A DNA stretch of 8,162 nt from CALAED01 sp937891035 (GCA_035642125.1 DASQSZ010000453.1:1-8162), one strand, 5' to 3'. Positions 1 to 5,546 are shown, counted from the stretch's first letter. Notes: generated by a model from the sequence alone, not told the origin. Numbers and translations are program-made.

Positions 1-1
1 G

Positions 2-298
2 TTCGGGCTCGCCCTCGGCCTGGTGGCCGGGCTCTGGTTCGGATACCCGCACGGGTTCGCGGGCGGATTCGCGGCCGGATTCGCGAGCGTGGTCGTGTCC
101 GGGGAGCATCGGGCCTGGGTGGCGTACCTGATCGCCACCCGGCGGCTGGCCCGCGCCGGGCTTTTGCCGCGCCGCCTGATGCCGTTCCTCAACGACTGCC
201 ACCGCCTCGGACTCCTGCGCGCAGCCGGCCCGATCTACCAATTCCGCCACGCCGAACTCCAAGACCACCTGGCCGCTACCTACCGACCAACCACCTGA
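2..298 (+). CDS. C-terminal end of a probable NACHT-type NTPase (partial, 5' end outside window)
   Basis: Only the last 98 codons are visible; the frame is open to the left edge and ends at TGA 296-298, so the true start lies outside the window. The visible part begins with a hydrophobic, glycine-rich stretch (about 30 residues, with GFA repeated in HGFAGGFAAGFAS) that looks like a membrane segment. A basic helical tail follows, containing RLMPFLNDCHRLGLLR and ending in YQFRHAELQDHLA. From memory of the family, this 'FL-x-D-x-HR-x-G-LLR ... YQFRHA-LQDHLA' tail is typical of large actinomycete proteins annotated as NACHT-domain NTPases, with the signalling NTPase domain far upstream. That domain is not visible here, so the family call is by tail similarity only. 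The gene is convergent with the AAA/DUF4143 gene, 144 bp away. Confidence 0.6.
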   Translation, partial: FGLALGLVAGLWFGYPHGFAGGFAAGFASVVVSGEHRAWVAYLIATRRLARAGLLPRRLMPFLNDCHRLGLLRAAGPIYQFRHAELQDHLAATYRPTT

Positions 299-299
299 C

Positions 300-328
300 G
301 GGACAGCTCCGCTGCTGCGACAAGTCCC
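300..328 (+). terminator. Weak hairpin just after the NACHT-like gene
   Basis: GGGAC (300-304) can pair with GTCCC (324-328). A small inner AGC/GCT pairing (305-307 with 311-313) sits in the loop. It begins one base after the stop codon of the upstream gene, the right place for a terminator, and an A/T-rich patch (TTAAAA) follows. The stem is only 5 bp with a 19-base loop and there is no proper T-run, so this is a weak candidate. Confidence 0.22.
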
Positions 329-400
329 CTTAAAACTGATGACTGGTGTTGACGCGCCATAACGGGGATGCCCGGTTCTGCTCGGATGGCAGTTGAGTGG

Positions 401-422
401 AGGGCGCACTATTGCGAGCCCT
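401..422. terminator. Imperfect hairpin between the two convergent genes
   Basis: AGGGC (401-405) pairs with GCCCT (418-422) and GCA (406-408) pairs with TGC (413-415). The loop is four bases and GA bulges at 416-417. It lies 21 bp beyond the stop of the minus-strand AAA/DUF4143 gene and about 100 bp beyond the plus-strand gene, so it could slow transcription from either side. There is no T-run on either strand. The rest of the 299-442 gap shows nothing else I can support. Confidence 0.22.
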
Positions 423-442
423 GTAGCTCGGCGTGCCTGGAC

Positions 443-1714
443 TCATCCCGAGGGCAGGGGTGCGTGGTCCCACAGGGCGGACAGCGGGACGGCGAGGATG
501 CGGTCGCCGTGCGGGAGGGTGTGCTCGCCGAGATAGAGCACGATGCCGATGCGGAAGCGATCACCTAGCTTGTCACGCAGCCAGGTGAGATGCCGGGTGG
601 CATCCCCGCCGGGCGAGGCGCTCGCCTTGACCTCGATGGCGACGATTCGGCCGTCCCGCGCCTCAAGGATGAAGTCGATCTCGCGGCCGTCACGGTCTCG
701 GAGGTAGTAGATGGCCACCGCCGTATTCGCCAGCGCGGCGGCCTTGGTGAGTTCGCCGAAAACGAAGGTCTCGACGAGACCGCCGAGCGCGGGGTGGCCG
801 GGCCTGCGGAGGGTCTCCGAGGTCGCCTGGATGAGGTTGGCGGCCAGGCCGGAATCAGTGAGATATGCCTTGGGAGTCTTGGCGATCCTCGATGTGAGGT
901 TGCCCGACCACGGTCGTGCGTACCCGATCAGGAACACCATCTCGAGGAAGGACAGATAGTTGCGTACTGTGTCGGGGCTGAGCCCGTCGAGCGACCGGGC
1001 CAGATCGGCGTGGACGAGCGGACCGCCGGCACGGGCCGCCAGCAGTTCCAGGAGTCTGGGCAGGGCGCCGGCCTCTTGAATGCGGGCGAATTCCCTGATG
1101 TCGCGCTGGACGATGGTGTCGATATAGCTGTCGTACCAGTTCCGTCTGGCCGCCGCGTTTCGCAGCCGTATCGCCTCGGGGTAGCCGCCATCGACGACCA
1201 CACCGAGGTGGTCCCTGCGGCTCCACGGAGAGACACGTCCACGGAGGCGGTCGGGGTTGTTGAAAATCTGATCCACGAAGTTGACGCCTGACCCGGTGCG
1301 CTCGGCCATGCTCAGTGGCCAGAGCTCAATGATCCCGGCCCGGCCCGCGAGGGACTCCGACAACGTTGGGACCGTGAGGAACCTGCTGGAACCTGACAGC
1401 AGGAACTGTCCTGGAGCCCAGTCCTCGTCTACCACGATCTTGATGGCGCGAACGAGGGCATCGCCACCGCGCTGGACCTCGTCGATGCACAGCGGCCGTT
1501 CGGCTTCGCGGGCGAAGGTGACGGGGTCTTCGAGCGCGGAACGCAACACCTCTTTGTCGTCCAGCGTGCGGAACTCATCGCCATCGCTGCGTTGGTGCAG
1601 GCGCAGGAGCGTCGTCTTGCCGGCCTGCCTGGGGCCGTTGACGACGACGACGCGGAAGGCCGAAGCGAAGTCCCGTAGCCGTCGCTCGGCGGCGCGCGGG
1701 ACGATCTCGGCCAT
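443..1714 (-). CDS. AAA-family ATP-binding protein with C-terminal DUF4143 domain
   Basis: This 423-residue protein has an N-terminal P-loop ATPase of the AAA_14 kind and a C-terminal DUF4143 domain. Visible motifs are Walker A GPRQAGKTTL (27-36), Walker B LCIDEVQR (75-82), a sensor-1-like LLSGSS (105-110), and SLAGRAGIIELWPLS (121-135), which is usual in this family. After a helical linker with SYIDTIVQRDIREFA (about 196-210) and a winged-helix-like part (LARSLDGLSPDTVRNYLSFLE), the end carries REIDFILE (344-351) and IVAIEVKAS (358-366). D347, E361 and K363 are arranged like a PD-(D/E)xK nuclease core. Length is normal for the family. The ATG at 1714 is preceded by GAGGAG about 5 bases upstream, which supports this start. 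The cellular role of the family is poorly known; it is common in accessory DNA and sometimes discussed as toxin-antitoxin or mobile-element related. It lies 100 bp downstream of the ABC operon on the same strand but has its own repeat-bearing upstream region. Confidence 0.9.
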   Translation of the reverse strand: MAEIVPRAAERRLRDFASAFRVVVVNGPRQAGKTTLLRLHQRSDGDEFRTLDDKEVLRSALEDPVTFAREAERPLCIDEVQRGGDALVRAIKIVVDEDWAPGQFLLSGSSRFLTVPTLSESLAGRAGIIELWPLSMAERTGSGVNFVDQIFNNPDRLRGRVSPWSRRDHLGVVVDGGYPEAIRLRNAAARRNWYDSYIDTIVQRDIREFARIQEAGALPRLLELLAARAGGPLVHADLARSLDGLSPDTVRNYLSFLEMVFLIGYARPWSGNLTSRIAKTPKAYLTDSGLAANLIQATSETLRRPGHPALGGLVETFVFGELTKAAALANTAVAIYYLRDRDGREIDFILEARDGRIVAIEVKASASPGGDATRHLTWLRDKLGDRFRIGIVLYLGEHTLPHGDRILAVPLSALWDHAPLPSG

Positions 1715-1738
1715 GCGCTCTCCTCGTTCTCGCGCGGC

Positions 1739-1800
1739 TCTTCGCGATTTGCCGGGGTTTATCTTAGCGATTTGCCGACGAGAAACTTCGGGATTTGCCG
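1739..1800. repeat. Three 16-bp direct repeats at exact 23-bp spacing upstream of the DUF4143 gene
   Basis: Copies lie at 1739-1754 (TCTTCGCGATTTGCCG), 1762-1777 (TCTTAGCGATTTGCCG) and 1785-1800 (ACTTCGGGATTTGCCG). The 9-bp core GATTTGCCG is identical in all three, and the starts are exactly 23 bp apart. The bases between copies are not conserved. The array ends 25 bp upstream of the ATG of the minus-strand AAA/DUF4143 gene and spans its probable promoter. Two helical turns is about 21 bp, so the copies face nearly the same side of the DNA, as expected for an array of protein-binding sites. I infer an operator, possibly autoregulatory, but do not recognise a known regulator. Confidence 0.85.
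1761..1766 (-). promoter_or_regulatory. Candidate -10 element for the AAA/DUF4143 gene
   Basis: Read on the minus strand this is TAAGAT, a good TANNNT match, 46 bp upstream of the ATG at 1714. It falls between repeat copies 1 and 2, with copies 2 and 3 covering where a -35 box would be. No good TTGACA-like -35 lies 16-19 bp upstream (the 17-bp position reads GAAGTT), so either an activator is needed or this is not the promoter. Confidence 0.35.
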
Positions 1801-1814
1801 ATCAAGCGGGGCCG

Positions 1815-2636
1815 TTAGCGGGTCATGACGAGTTCGAGGATGTGGCGGCGGAGCTCGGCGAAGCGCTCGTCCTTCTTGGTGGTGAACTGGTCGCGCGGGC
1901 GGGGCAGGGACACCTGGACGACCTCGCGGACGACGCCGGGGGACGAGGAGAGCACGACGACGCGGTCGGCGAGGTAGACGGCCTCGTCGATGTCGTGGGT
2001 GATGAACACGACCGTGACGTTGAACTCGTCGCGCACCCGCAGGATCAGGTCCTCAAGCTCGACCCGCGTCTGGGCGTCGACCGAGGCGAACGGCTCGTCC
2101 ATGAGCAGCAACTCGGGACGGTAGACGAGGGAACGGGCGATGGCGACGCGCTGTTGCATGCCGCCCGACAGCTGCCACGGGTAGTGCCGCGCCTCCCCCG
2201 CGAGGCCGACGGCGCGCAGCACCTCTTCGATCCGGGTGGTCCGGGTGGCCTTGTCGACGCCCCGTACCTTAAGCGGGAGCGCGATGTTGCGGCCCACGGT
2301 CAGCCACGGGTACAGGGAGCGGCCGTAGTCCTGGAAGACGACGCCGACCTGCTCGGGAACGCGGCGCAGCGCCTCACCCTCGAAGCGCGCCTCGCCCGCG
2401 GTGGGCGGGACGAGGCCGGCGAGACAACGCAGCAAGGTCGTCTTGCCGGCGCCGCTCGGGCCCACGACGCAGACGAACTCGCTGCGGTGCACGTCGAAGG
2501 ACACGTCGGCGACGGCGACCCGCTCGGCCCCGTTCACGCGGTACGCCTTGCGCAGCGACTGAACCGAAAGCACCGGCACGCCATCGCCCTGGCGGGCGGA
2601 CTCGATGGCCTCGGACTGGTTGGACACCTGACTCAC
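1815..2636 (-). CDS. ABC importer ATP-binding protein, NitT/TauT (SsuB/TauB-like) type
   Basis: This 273-residue cytoplasmic ATPase powers the importer encoded just upstream. All motifs are intact: Walker A GPSGAGKT (59-66), Q-loop glutamine Q102 in VVFQDYGRSLYPWLTV, signature LSGGM (156-160), Walker B LLLMDE (176-181), and switch histidine H214 in FITHDIDEAVYLADRVVVL. The 'YPWLTV' after the Q-loop and 'DIDEAVYLADRV' are typical of SsuB/TauB/NrtD-like ATPases. The length is standard with no extra regulatory domain. I place the start at the GTG 2634-2636, which overlaps the stop of the upstream permease as GTGA (4 bp), implying translational coupling. A second in-frame GTG at 2625-2627 has equally good spacing from the GGAAGGGG upstream and is a real alternative. 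It is the last gene of the operon; no clear terminator follows before the DUF4143 gene region. Confidence 0.93.
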   Translation of the reverse strand: MSQVSNQSEAIESARQGDGVPVLSVQSLRKAYRVNGAERVAVADVSFDVHRSEFVCVVGPSGAGKTTLLRCLAGLVPPTAGEARFEGEALRRVPEQVGVVFQDYGRSLYPWLTVGRNIALPLKVRGVDKATRTTRIEEVLRAVGLAGEARHYPWQLSGGMQQRVAIARSLVYRPELLLMDEPFASVDAQTRVELEDLILRVRDEFNVTVVFITHDIDEAVYLADRVVVLSSSPGVVREVVQVSLPRPRDQFTTKKDERFAELRRHILELVMTR

Positions 2637-3505
2637 CCCTTCCCCTCGGTCGCGCGGGCGCCGTAGTGCCAGAACAGAACCCGGCTTTCGATGAGCACGA
2701 AGAGCACGTTGAGCACGCTGCCGATCAGGGCGAGCACGATGATGCCAGTCCACATGTCCACAAAGGCGAACGACTGCTGGGCGTTGAGGATGAAAAAGCC
2801 GATACCCGAGGTCGAGGCGACGAGCTCGCTGACGACCATGAGGATGATCGCGACCTGCAGGCTGTTGCGCAGCCCGGCCACGATCTGCGGCAACGCGGCC
2901 GGCAGTACCACGGAGCGGACGACGCGGAAGCCGGACATGCCGAGGACGCGGGCCGTGTCGATCTTGAGCGGGTCCACGCCGCGCATGCCGTCGAGCGTGT
3001 TGAGCAGCGTGGGCCACACGGCGGCGAAGACGATGATGGCGACCTTCATGGCCGAGCCGAGACCGAAGATGGTCATGGCCGCGGGGATCAGCACCGGAGC
3101 CGGCAGCACGTACAGGAAGTAAAGGAACGGGGAGACCGCGTCCCGCGCCCACCGGATCATCCAGAGCAGCGTGCCGGCCGCCACCCCGGCGAGTCCGGCG
3201 ATCAGGTAGCCGAAGGCGAAGTTCTGCAGGCTGGAGGTCAGGTTCTTCGTGGCGTCGCCGGCTATCCACAGCTCGAACAGCCGATCGACGATGTCGGCGA
3301 GCGGCGGAAAGAATGTCGACGTGCTATCCGCCGACCACACCCACCACGCCACGGCGAGCGCGGCGAACAGCCACAGCGCGGCCACCCGCCGCAGCGCGCC
3401 GACGAGCAGGCGGGCGCGCGGGCGCGGCGGCGGTGTCCGGCCGGCCGGCGCGGCGGCGCCGCCGCTCACCGGCGGTGAGATGGCCTCGGTCGCGTCAGGT
3501 CGCAT
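2633..3505 (-). CDS. ABC importer permease, second subunit (NitT/TauT type)
   Basis: This 290-residue inner-membrane protein forms half of the translocation channel. It starts with a proline/alanine/arginine-rich cytoplasmic tail (about 1-38), then a first membrane helix (about 40-58), a periplasmic-side loop, and the usual block of five further helices (about 93-115, 127-147, 152-168, 208-238, 252-272). The EAA loop that docks to the ATPase is IDTARVLGMSGFRVVRSVVLPAALP (182-206, shown here only as a landmark by its ends) with the conserved glycine G189 present. ATG 3503-3505 is chosen because AAGGG lies 9 bases upstream; it overlaps the end of the preceding permease gene by 11 bp. Its own stop overlaps the ATPase start. 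It is clearly diverged from the other permease, so the two probably form a heterodimer. The substrate cannot be read from the sequence. Confidence 0.92.
   Translation of the reverse strand: MRPDATEAISPPVSGGAAAPAGRTPPPRPRARLLVGALRRVAALWLFAALAVAWWVWSADSTSTFFPPLADIVDRLFELWIAGDATKNLTSSLQNFAFGYLIAGLAGVAAGTLLWMIRWARDAVSPFLYFLYVLPAPVLIPAAMTIFGLGSAMKVAIIVFAAVWPTLLNTLDGMRGVDPLKIDTARVLGMSGFRVVRSVVLPAALPQIVAGLRNSLQVAIILMVVSELVASTSGIGFFILNAQQSFAFVDMWTGIIVLALIGSVLNVLFVLIESRVLFWHYGARATEGKG
3450..3479. repeat. Two adjacent GC-rich palindromes in the first codons of the second permease gene
   Basis: 3450-3465 is a perfect 16-bp palindrome (GCGGCGGC followed by GCCGCCGC). Directly next to it, CTCACC (3465-3470) and GGTGAG (3474-3479) flank GGC. 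In the minus-strand mRNA they fold 25-55 bases after the ATG at 3505, within the region coding for the proline/alanine/glycine-rich tail. They may simply follow from repeated Pro, Ala and Gly codons, but strong structure here could slow ribosomes after initiation. Confidence 0.5.
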
Positions 3506-4274
3506 GGCTCGGGCCCTTAACGTTTCGCTGGCTCTCGTGCCAGCGCAGCACCCAGCGCTCCCCCAGCGCGAAGACGCCCGCGAGCAGGATGCCCAGGGTG
3601 CCGGCCACGAAGATGTACGCGTACATGATCGGATAGGCGGCGGGGCCGGAGTTCTCCGAGTTCAAGATGTTCAGGCCGACGCCGCTGGCGCCGCCGATGA
3701 GCTCGGCGACGACCGACAAGATCAGCCCCACCGCCGCCGAGACCCGCAGTCCGGTGGCGATGTAGGGAGCCGCGCTGGGCATCGTCACCACGAAGAACCG
3801 CCGCAGCCCCCGCACCTGCAGCACGGTGGCGGTGTCGCGGACGATTGGGTCGATCGACCGGACGCCGTAGATGACCTGGATGGTCAGCGGCCAGAACACG
3901 CCGAAGGCGACCAGGACGTACTTCATCTGCAGCGTCGGCCCGAACTTGAGGATGACCAGCGGCAAGATCGCGACCGCCGGGATCGTCTTGAAAAACTCGA
4001 TTACCGGGATCGCGCTTTGGTAGGCGAACCTGTTGAGGCCAAGCACGGCGCCCACGACGATCGCGCCGCCGCCTCCGATCAGCAGGCCGATCGCCCAGCT
4101 GGCGATGGTGTCGCGCACCGCCGTCCACAGCTGCGTCGTGGTCAGCTGGTCCCCCAGGGCCCGCATCGTGCTGGTCATGGACGGGAACTCGTCGGCCCGC
4201 AGCACGCCGGTGGCGCTCAGCGCCTGCCAGAGCCCGAGCGCGGCGCCAAGCACGACGAGCCTCGACGCCAGCAC
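3495..4274 (-). CDS. ABC importer permease, first subunit (NitT/TauT type); start uncertain
   Basis: This is an inner-membrane channel subunit of 259 residues from the GTG at 4272-4274. Membrane helices are visible at about 5-20, 59-80, 88-111, 117-137, 178-200 and 215-237. The EAA-loop region is DTATVLQVRGLRRFFVVTMP (147-166). Aligned with the partner permease, the usually invariant glycine is Q153 here. The GTG has no Shine-Dalgarno sequence and puts the first helix at the very N-terminus. No ATG, GTG or TTG occurs further upstream in frame before the TAA that ends the substrate-binding protein gene. An ATC at 4332-4334, in frame, has GGAG six bases upstream and would add 20 residues (first residues xNPPRGNGRAAT). 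I annotate the GTG but think the ATC is the likelier real start. The 3' end overlaps the next permease by 11 bp. Confidence 0.88.
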   Translation of the reverse strand: MLASRLVVLGAALGLWQALSATGVLRADEFPSMTSTMRALGDQLTTTQLWTAVRDTIASWAIGLLIGGGGAIVVGAVLGLNRFAYQSAIPVIEFFKTIPAVAILPLVILKFGPTLQMKYVLVAFGVFWPLTIQVIYGVRSIDPIVRDTATVLQVRGLRRFFVVTMPSAAPYIATGLRVSAAVGLILSVVAELIGGASGVGLNILNSENSGPAAYPIMYAYIFVAGTLGILLAGVFALGERWVLRWHESQRNVKGPSHAT

Positions 4275-4331
4275 GCGGGCGCGGTGCGGCGTGACGATCG
4301 TGGCGGCTCGGCCGTTGCCGCGTGGTGGGTT

Positions 4332-4344
4332 GATGCTGCGCTCC
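4332..4344 (-). promoter_or_regulatory. Shine-Dalgarno GGAG with an ATC codon in start position for the first permease
   Basis: On the minus strand GGAG (4341-4344) is followed by six bases (CGCAGC) and ATC (4332-4334), then AAC CCA CCA in the permease frame. Spacing and frame are those of a normal start, except that the codon is ATC rather than ATG. ATC starts are known but rare in bacteria (infC uses ATT). One base change from ATG, or a sequencing error, is the simplest alternative. Confidence 0.45.
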
Positions 4345-4373
4345 GTTCTGCCGCTCCTGTCGCCCTGCCGTTG

Positions 4374-4399
4374 GTCGGGCCGGCCGCGGCCGGCCCGAC
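4374..4399. repeat. Perfect 26-bp palindrome between substrate-binding protein and permease genes
   Basis: GTCGGGCCGGCCG (4374-4386) is followed at once by its exact reverse complement, ending at 4399. As minus-strand RNA it makes a very stable stem of about 10-11 bp with a tiny loop, 53 bp after the stop of the substrate-binding protein gene and upstream of the first permease. There is no T-run after it. Such hairpins after the first gene of importer operons often protect the upstream message or attenuate the downstream one, giving more binding protein than permease; that role is inferred here. Confidence 0.85.
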
Positions 4400-4451
4400 T
4401 CGGCTGTGGTCCCGTTGCTCTGGTCCCCTGGCTCTGGGCGTTCGCGCCGGC

Positions 4452-5450
4452 TTACAGGGCGCCCTCCCAGATCATTTGCGATCCCGGCATCGTCTTTTGG
4501 ATCAACCCGAACTGCTTCATGAACGTCTGCATCTTGTCGATCGTGTCAGGGGTGAGCGTCGGATTCCAGTCCGTCTGAAGCACTTGCTTTTGCGCGGCCT
4601 CTGGGGTGAGGTTCATCCGCTTGACCAAGGTGGCTTTGGCCTCGGCCTCGTGGTCCTTGGCATAGAGAATCGCTTCGCGCATGGCCGCGTTGAAGTTCTT
4701 CACGACCGTGGGATTGTCCTCGATGTACTTGGCCAGGCCGCTGAAGCATACGGTCGTGCCACCGGCCCACAGCACGGCGTTCGGGTGGTTGATGACGGTG
4801 GCGCCCTGATCGATGGCGGTCTGCGCGAACGGCTGCACGATGACGGCCGCGTGCACCCGGCCCTGGCTGAGGGCCGCCGGCATCTGCGGGAACGGCATTT
4901 GAATGAGTTGGATGGACTTGTGGTCGATGCCGGCCTGGCTGGCCAGGGTCTGCACGTCCAGCGAGTTCAGCGAATTGAGCTGGACCATGCCCACCTTTTT
5001 GCCGGCCAGGTCCTTGACGCCTTTGATTCCAGAGCCTTTTCCGGCGACGAGCGTGGTGCCGTCGCGCTTGGTGTCGGCGGGCTGACGGCCGACGACGGGC
5101 GCAACGCACTTGATCGCGGTGCCCCTGAGATTGACGTTGATGAGCACCGGGTCGGTGACGAACCCGAATTGCTGTTGCCCACTGATCATGGCCGCCACAA
5201 TGGCCGTCGGATTCGCGGCCGGCACGAACTCGACGTTCAGGCCGTGCTTGCGGAAGATGCCGATCTCTTGGGCGAGGAACGCGGGCGCGTCATCCGCGTA
5301 CGGGACGTAGCCGACCTTGATGTTCGTGACTCCGCCGCCCCCGCCGGCGTCAGACCCCGATGAATCTCCACCACAGCCCGCAACCATCGCCGCGACGACC
5401 ACGGCCGCGACGACCACGGCGGACCGGCCGAACCGGAACCGCAGACGCAC
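4452..5450 (-). CDS. ABC importer substrate-binding lipoprotein (NitT/TauT, NMT1/SsuA-like)
   Basis: This 332-residue protein is the secreted, membrane-anchored solute receptor of the importer. The signal peptide has a basic start (MRLRFRFGR), a hydrophobic core (11-22), and a lipobox VAGC with the lipidated cysteine at C26. A Gly/Ser/Asp-rich linker (27-40) follows. The mature domain begins NIKVGYVPYADDAPAFLAQE, the usual first strand and helix of SsuA/TauA/NMT1-like type-2 binding proteins, then AAMISGQQQFGFVTDP (about 86-101) and the hinge region DLAGKKVGM (147-155). Two cysteines, C115 and C235, could form a disulfide. The ligand cannot be deduced; taurine, sulfonates, nitrate, pyrimidine precursors and aromatic acids are all carried by this superfamily. 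The start is the GTG 5448-5450, with AAGGAG at 5456-5461 five bases upstream, a strong site. First gene of the operon; the gap to the permease is 177 bp. Confidence 0.93.
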   Translation of the reverse strand: MRLRFRFGRSAVVVAAVVVAAMVAGCGGDSSGSDAGGGGGVTNIKVGYVPYADDAPAFLAQEIGIFRKHGLNVEFVPAANPTAIVAAMISGQQQFGFVTDPVLINVNLRGTAIKCVAPVVGRQPADTKRDGTTLVAGKGSGIKGVKDLAGKKVGMVQLNSLNSLDVQTLASQAGIDHKSIQLIQMPFPQMPAALSQGRVHAAVIVQPFAQTAIDQGATVINHPNAVLWAGGTTVCFSGLAKYIEDNPTVVKNFNAAMREAILYAKDHEAEAKATLVKRMNLTPEAAQKQVLQTDWNPTLTPDTIDKMQTFMKQFGLIQKTMPGSQMIWEGAL

Positions 5451-5455
5451 CTTTA

Positions 5456-5461
5456 CTCCTT
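5456..5461 (-). promoter_or_regulatory. Strong ribosome-binding site of the substrate-binding protein
   Basis: AAGGAG on the minus strand, five bases (TAAAG) before the GTG start at 5450. It fixes that start and contrasts with the lack of any Shine-Dalgarno sequence before the GTG of the first permease, consistent with the binding protein being made in excess. Confidence 0.75.
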
Positions 5462-5516
5462 AGAGTCGGCCTTTGCCACCGGCCGTCTCACAACCGGATA
5501 TCCAGCATGGGCCGTC

Positions 5517-5546
5517 AGCGTATGAGCATGACCAGACCTGGTCCAA
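5517..5546 (-). promoter_or_regulatory. Candidate promoter of the ABC importer operon
   Basis: On the minus strand, TTGGAC (5541-5546) and TACGCT (5517-5522) are separated by 18 bp. TTG and TANNNT are the best-conserved positions of a vegetative-type promoter, and the -10 lies 66 bp upstream of the GTG start. The spacer contains an inverted repeat. Called by eye; the match is moderate. Confidence 0.4.
5530..5543. promoter_or_regulatory. Inverted repeat GACCAG-AC-CTGGTC, candidate operator
   Basis: Perfect 6-bp arms around a 2-bp centre lie between the proposed -35 and -10 boxes of the importer operon and overlap the -35 by three bases. A bound dimeric regulator there would block RNA polymerase. 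The TGGTC/GACCA halves resemble GntR-family sites in general form, but no regulator gene lies in the window to pair with it. Confidence 0.45.

Noticed and set aside
590..1291. A 233-codon plus-strand frame opposite the DUF4143 gene.
   Set aside because: The minus-strand protein has intact Walker motifs and DUF4143 features; the plus frame shows none.
1739..1800. Considered whether the three phased repeats are a small CRISPR array.
   Set aside because: The units are only 16 bp with 7-bp gaps, there are three copies, no palindromic repeat form and no cas genes.
1801..1814. Looked for a terminator after the ABC operon.
   Set aside because: No stem of more than four base pairs with a following T-run was found between the ATPase stop and the repeat array.
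1281..2666. A 461-codon open frame on the plus strand.
   Set aside because: It runs antisense across the DUF4143 gene, its upstream gap and the ATPase gene; no recognisable motif, and it crosses a clear intergenic region.
2637..3269. The ATPase frame stays open far upstream, giving a possible 484-residue protein.
   Set aside because: The extra N-terminus is arginine/histidine/glycine-rich nonsense typical of out-of-frame GC-rich DNA and covers a well-formed permease; the ATPase domain begins normally near the GTG at 2636.
3249..5363. A 704-codon open frame on the plus strand.
   Set aside because: It is antisense to the two permeases and the binding protein, has low-complexity D/R/G/H-rich composition with no domain, and is explained by the GC bias of the real genes.
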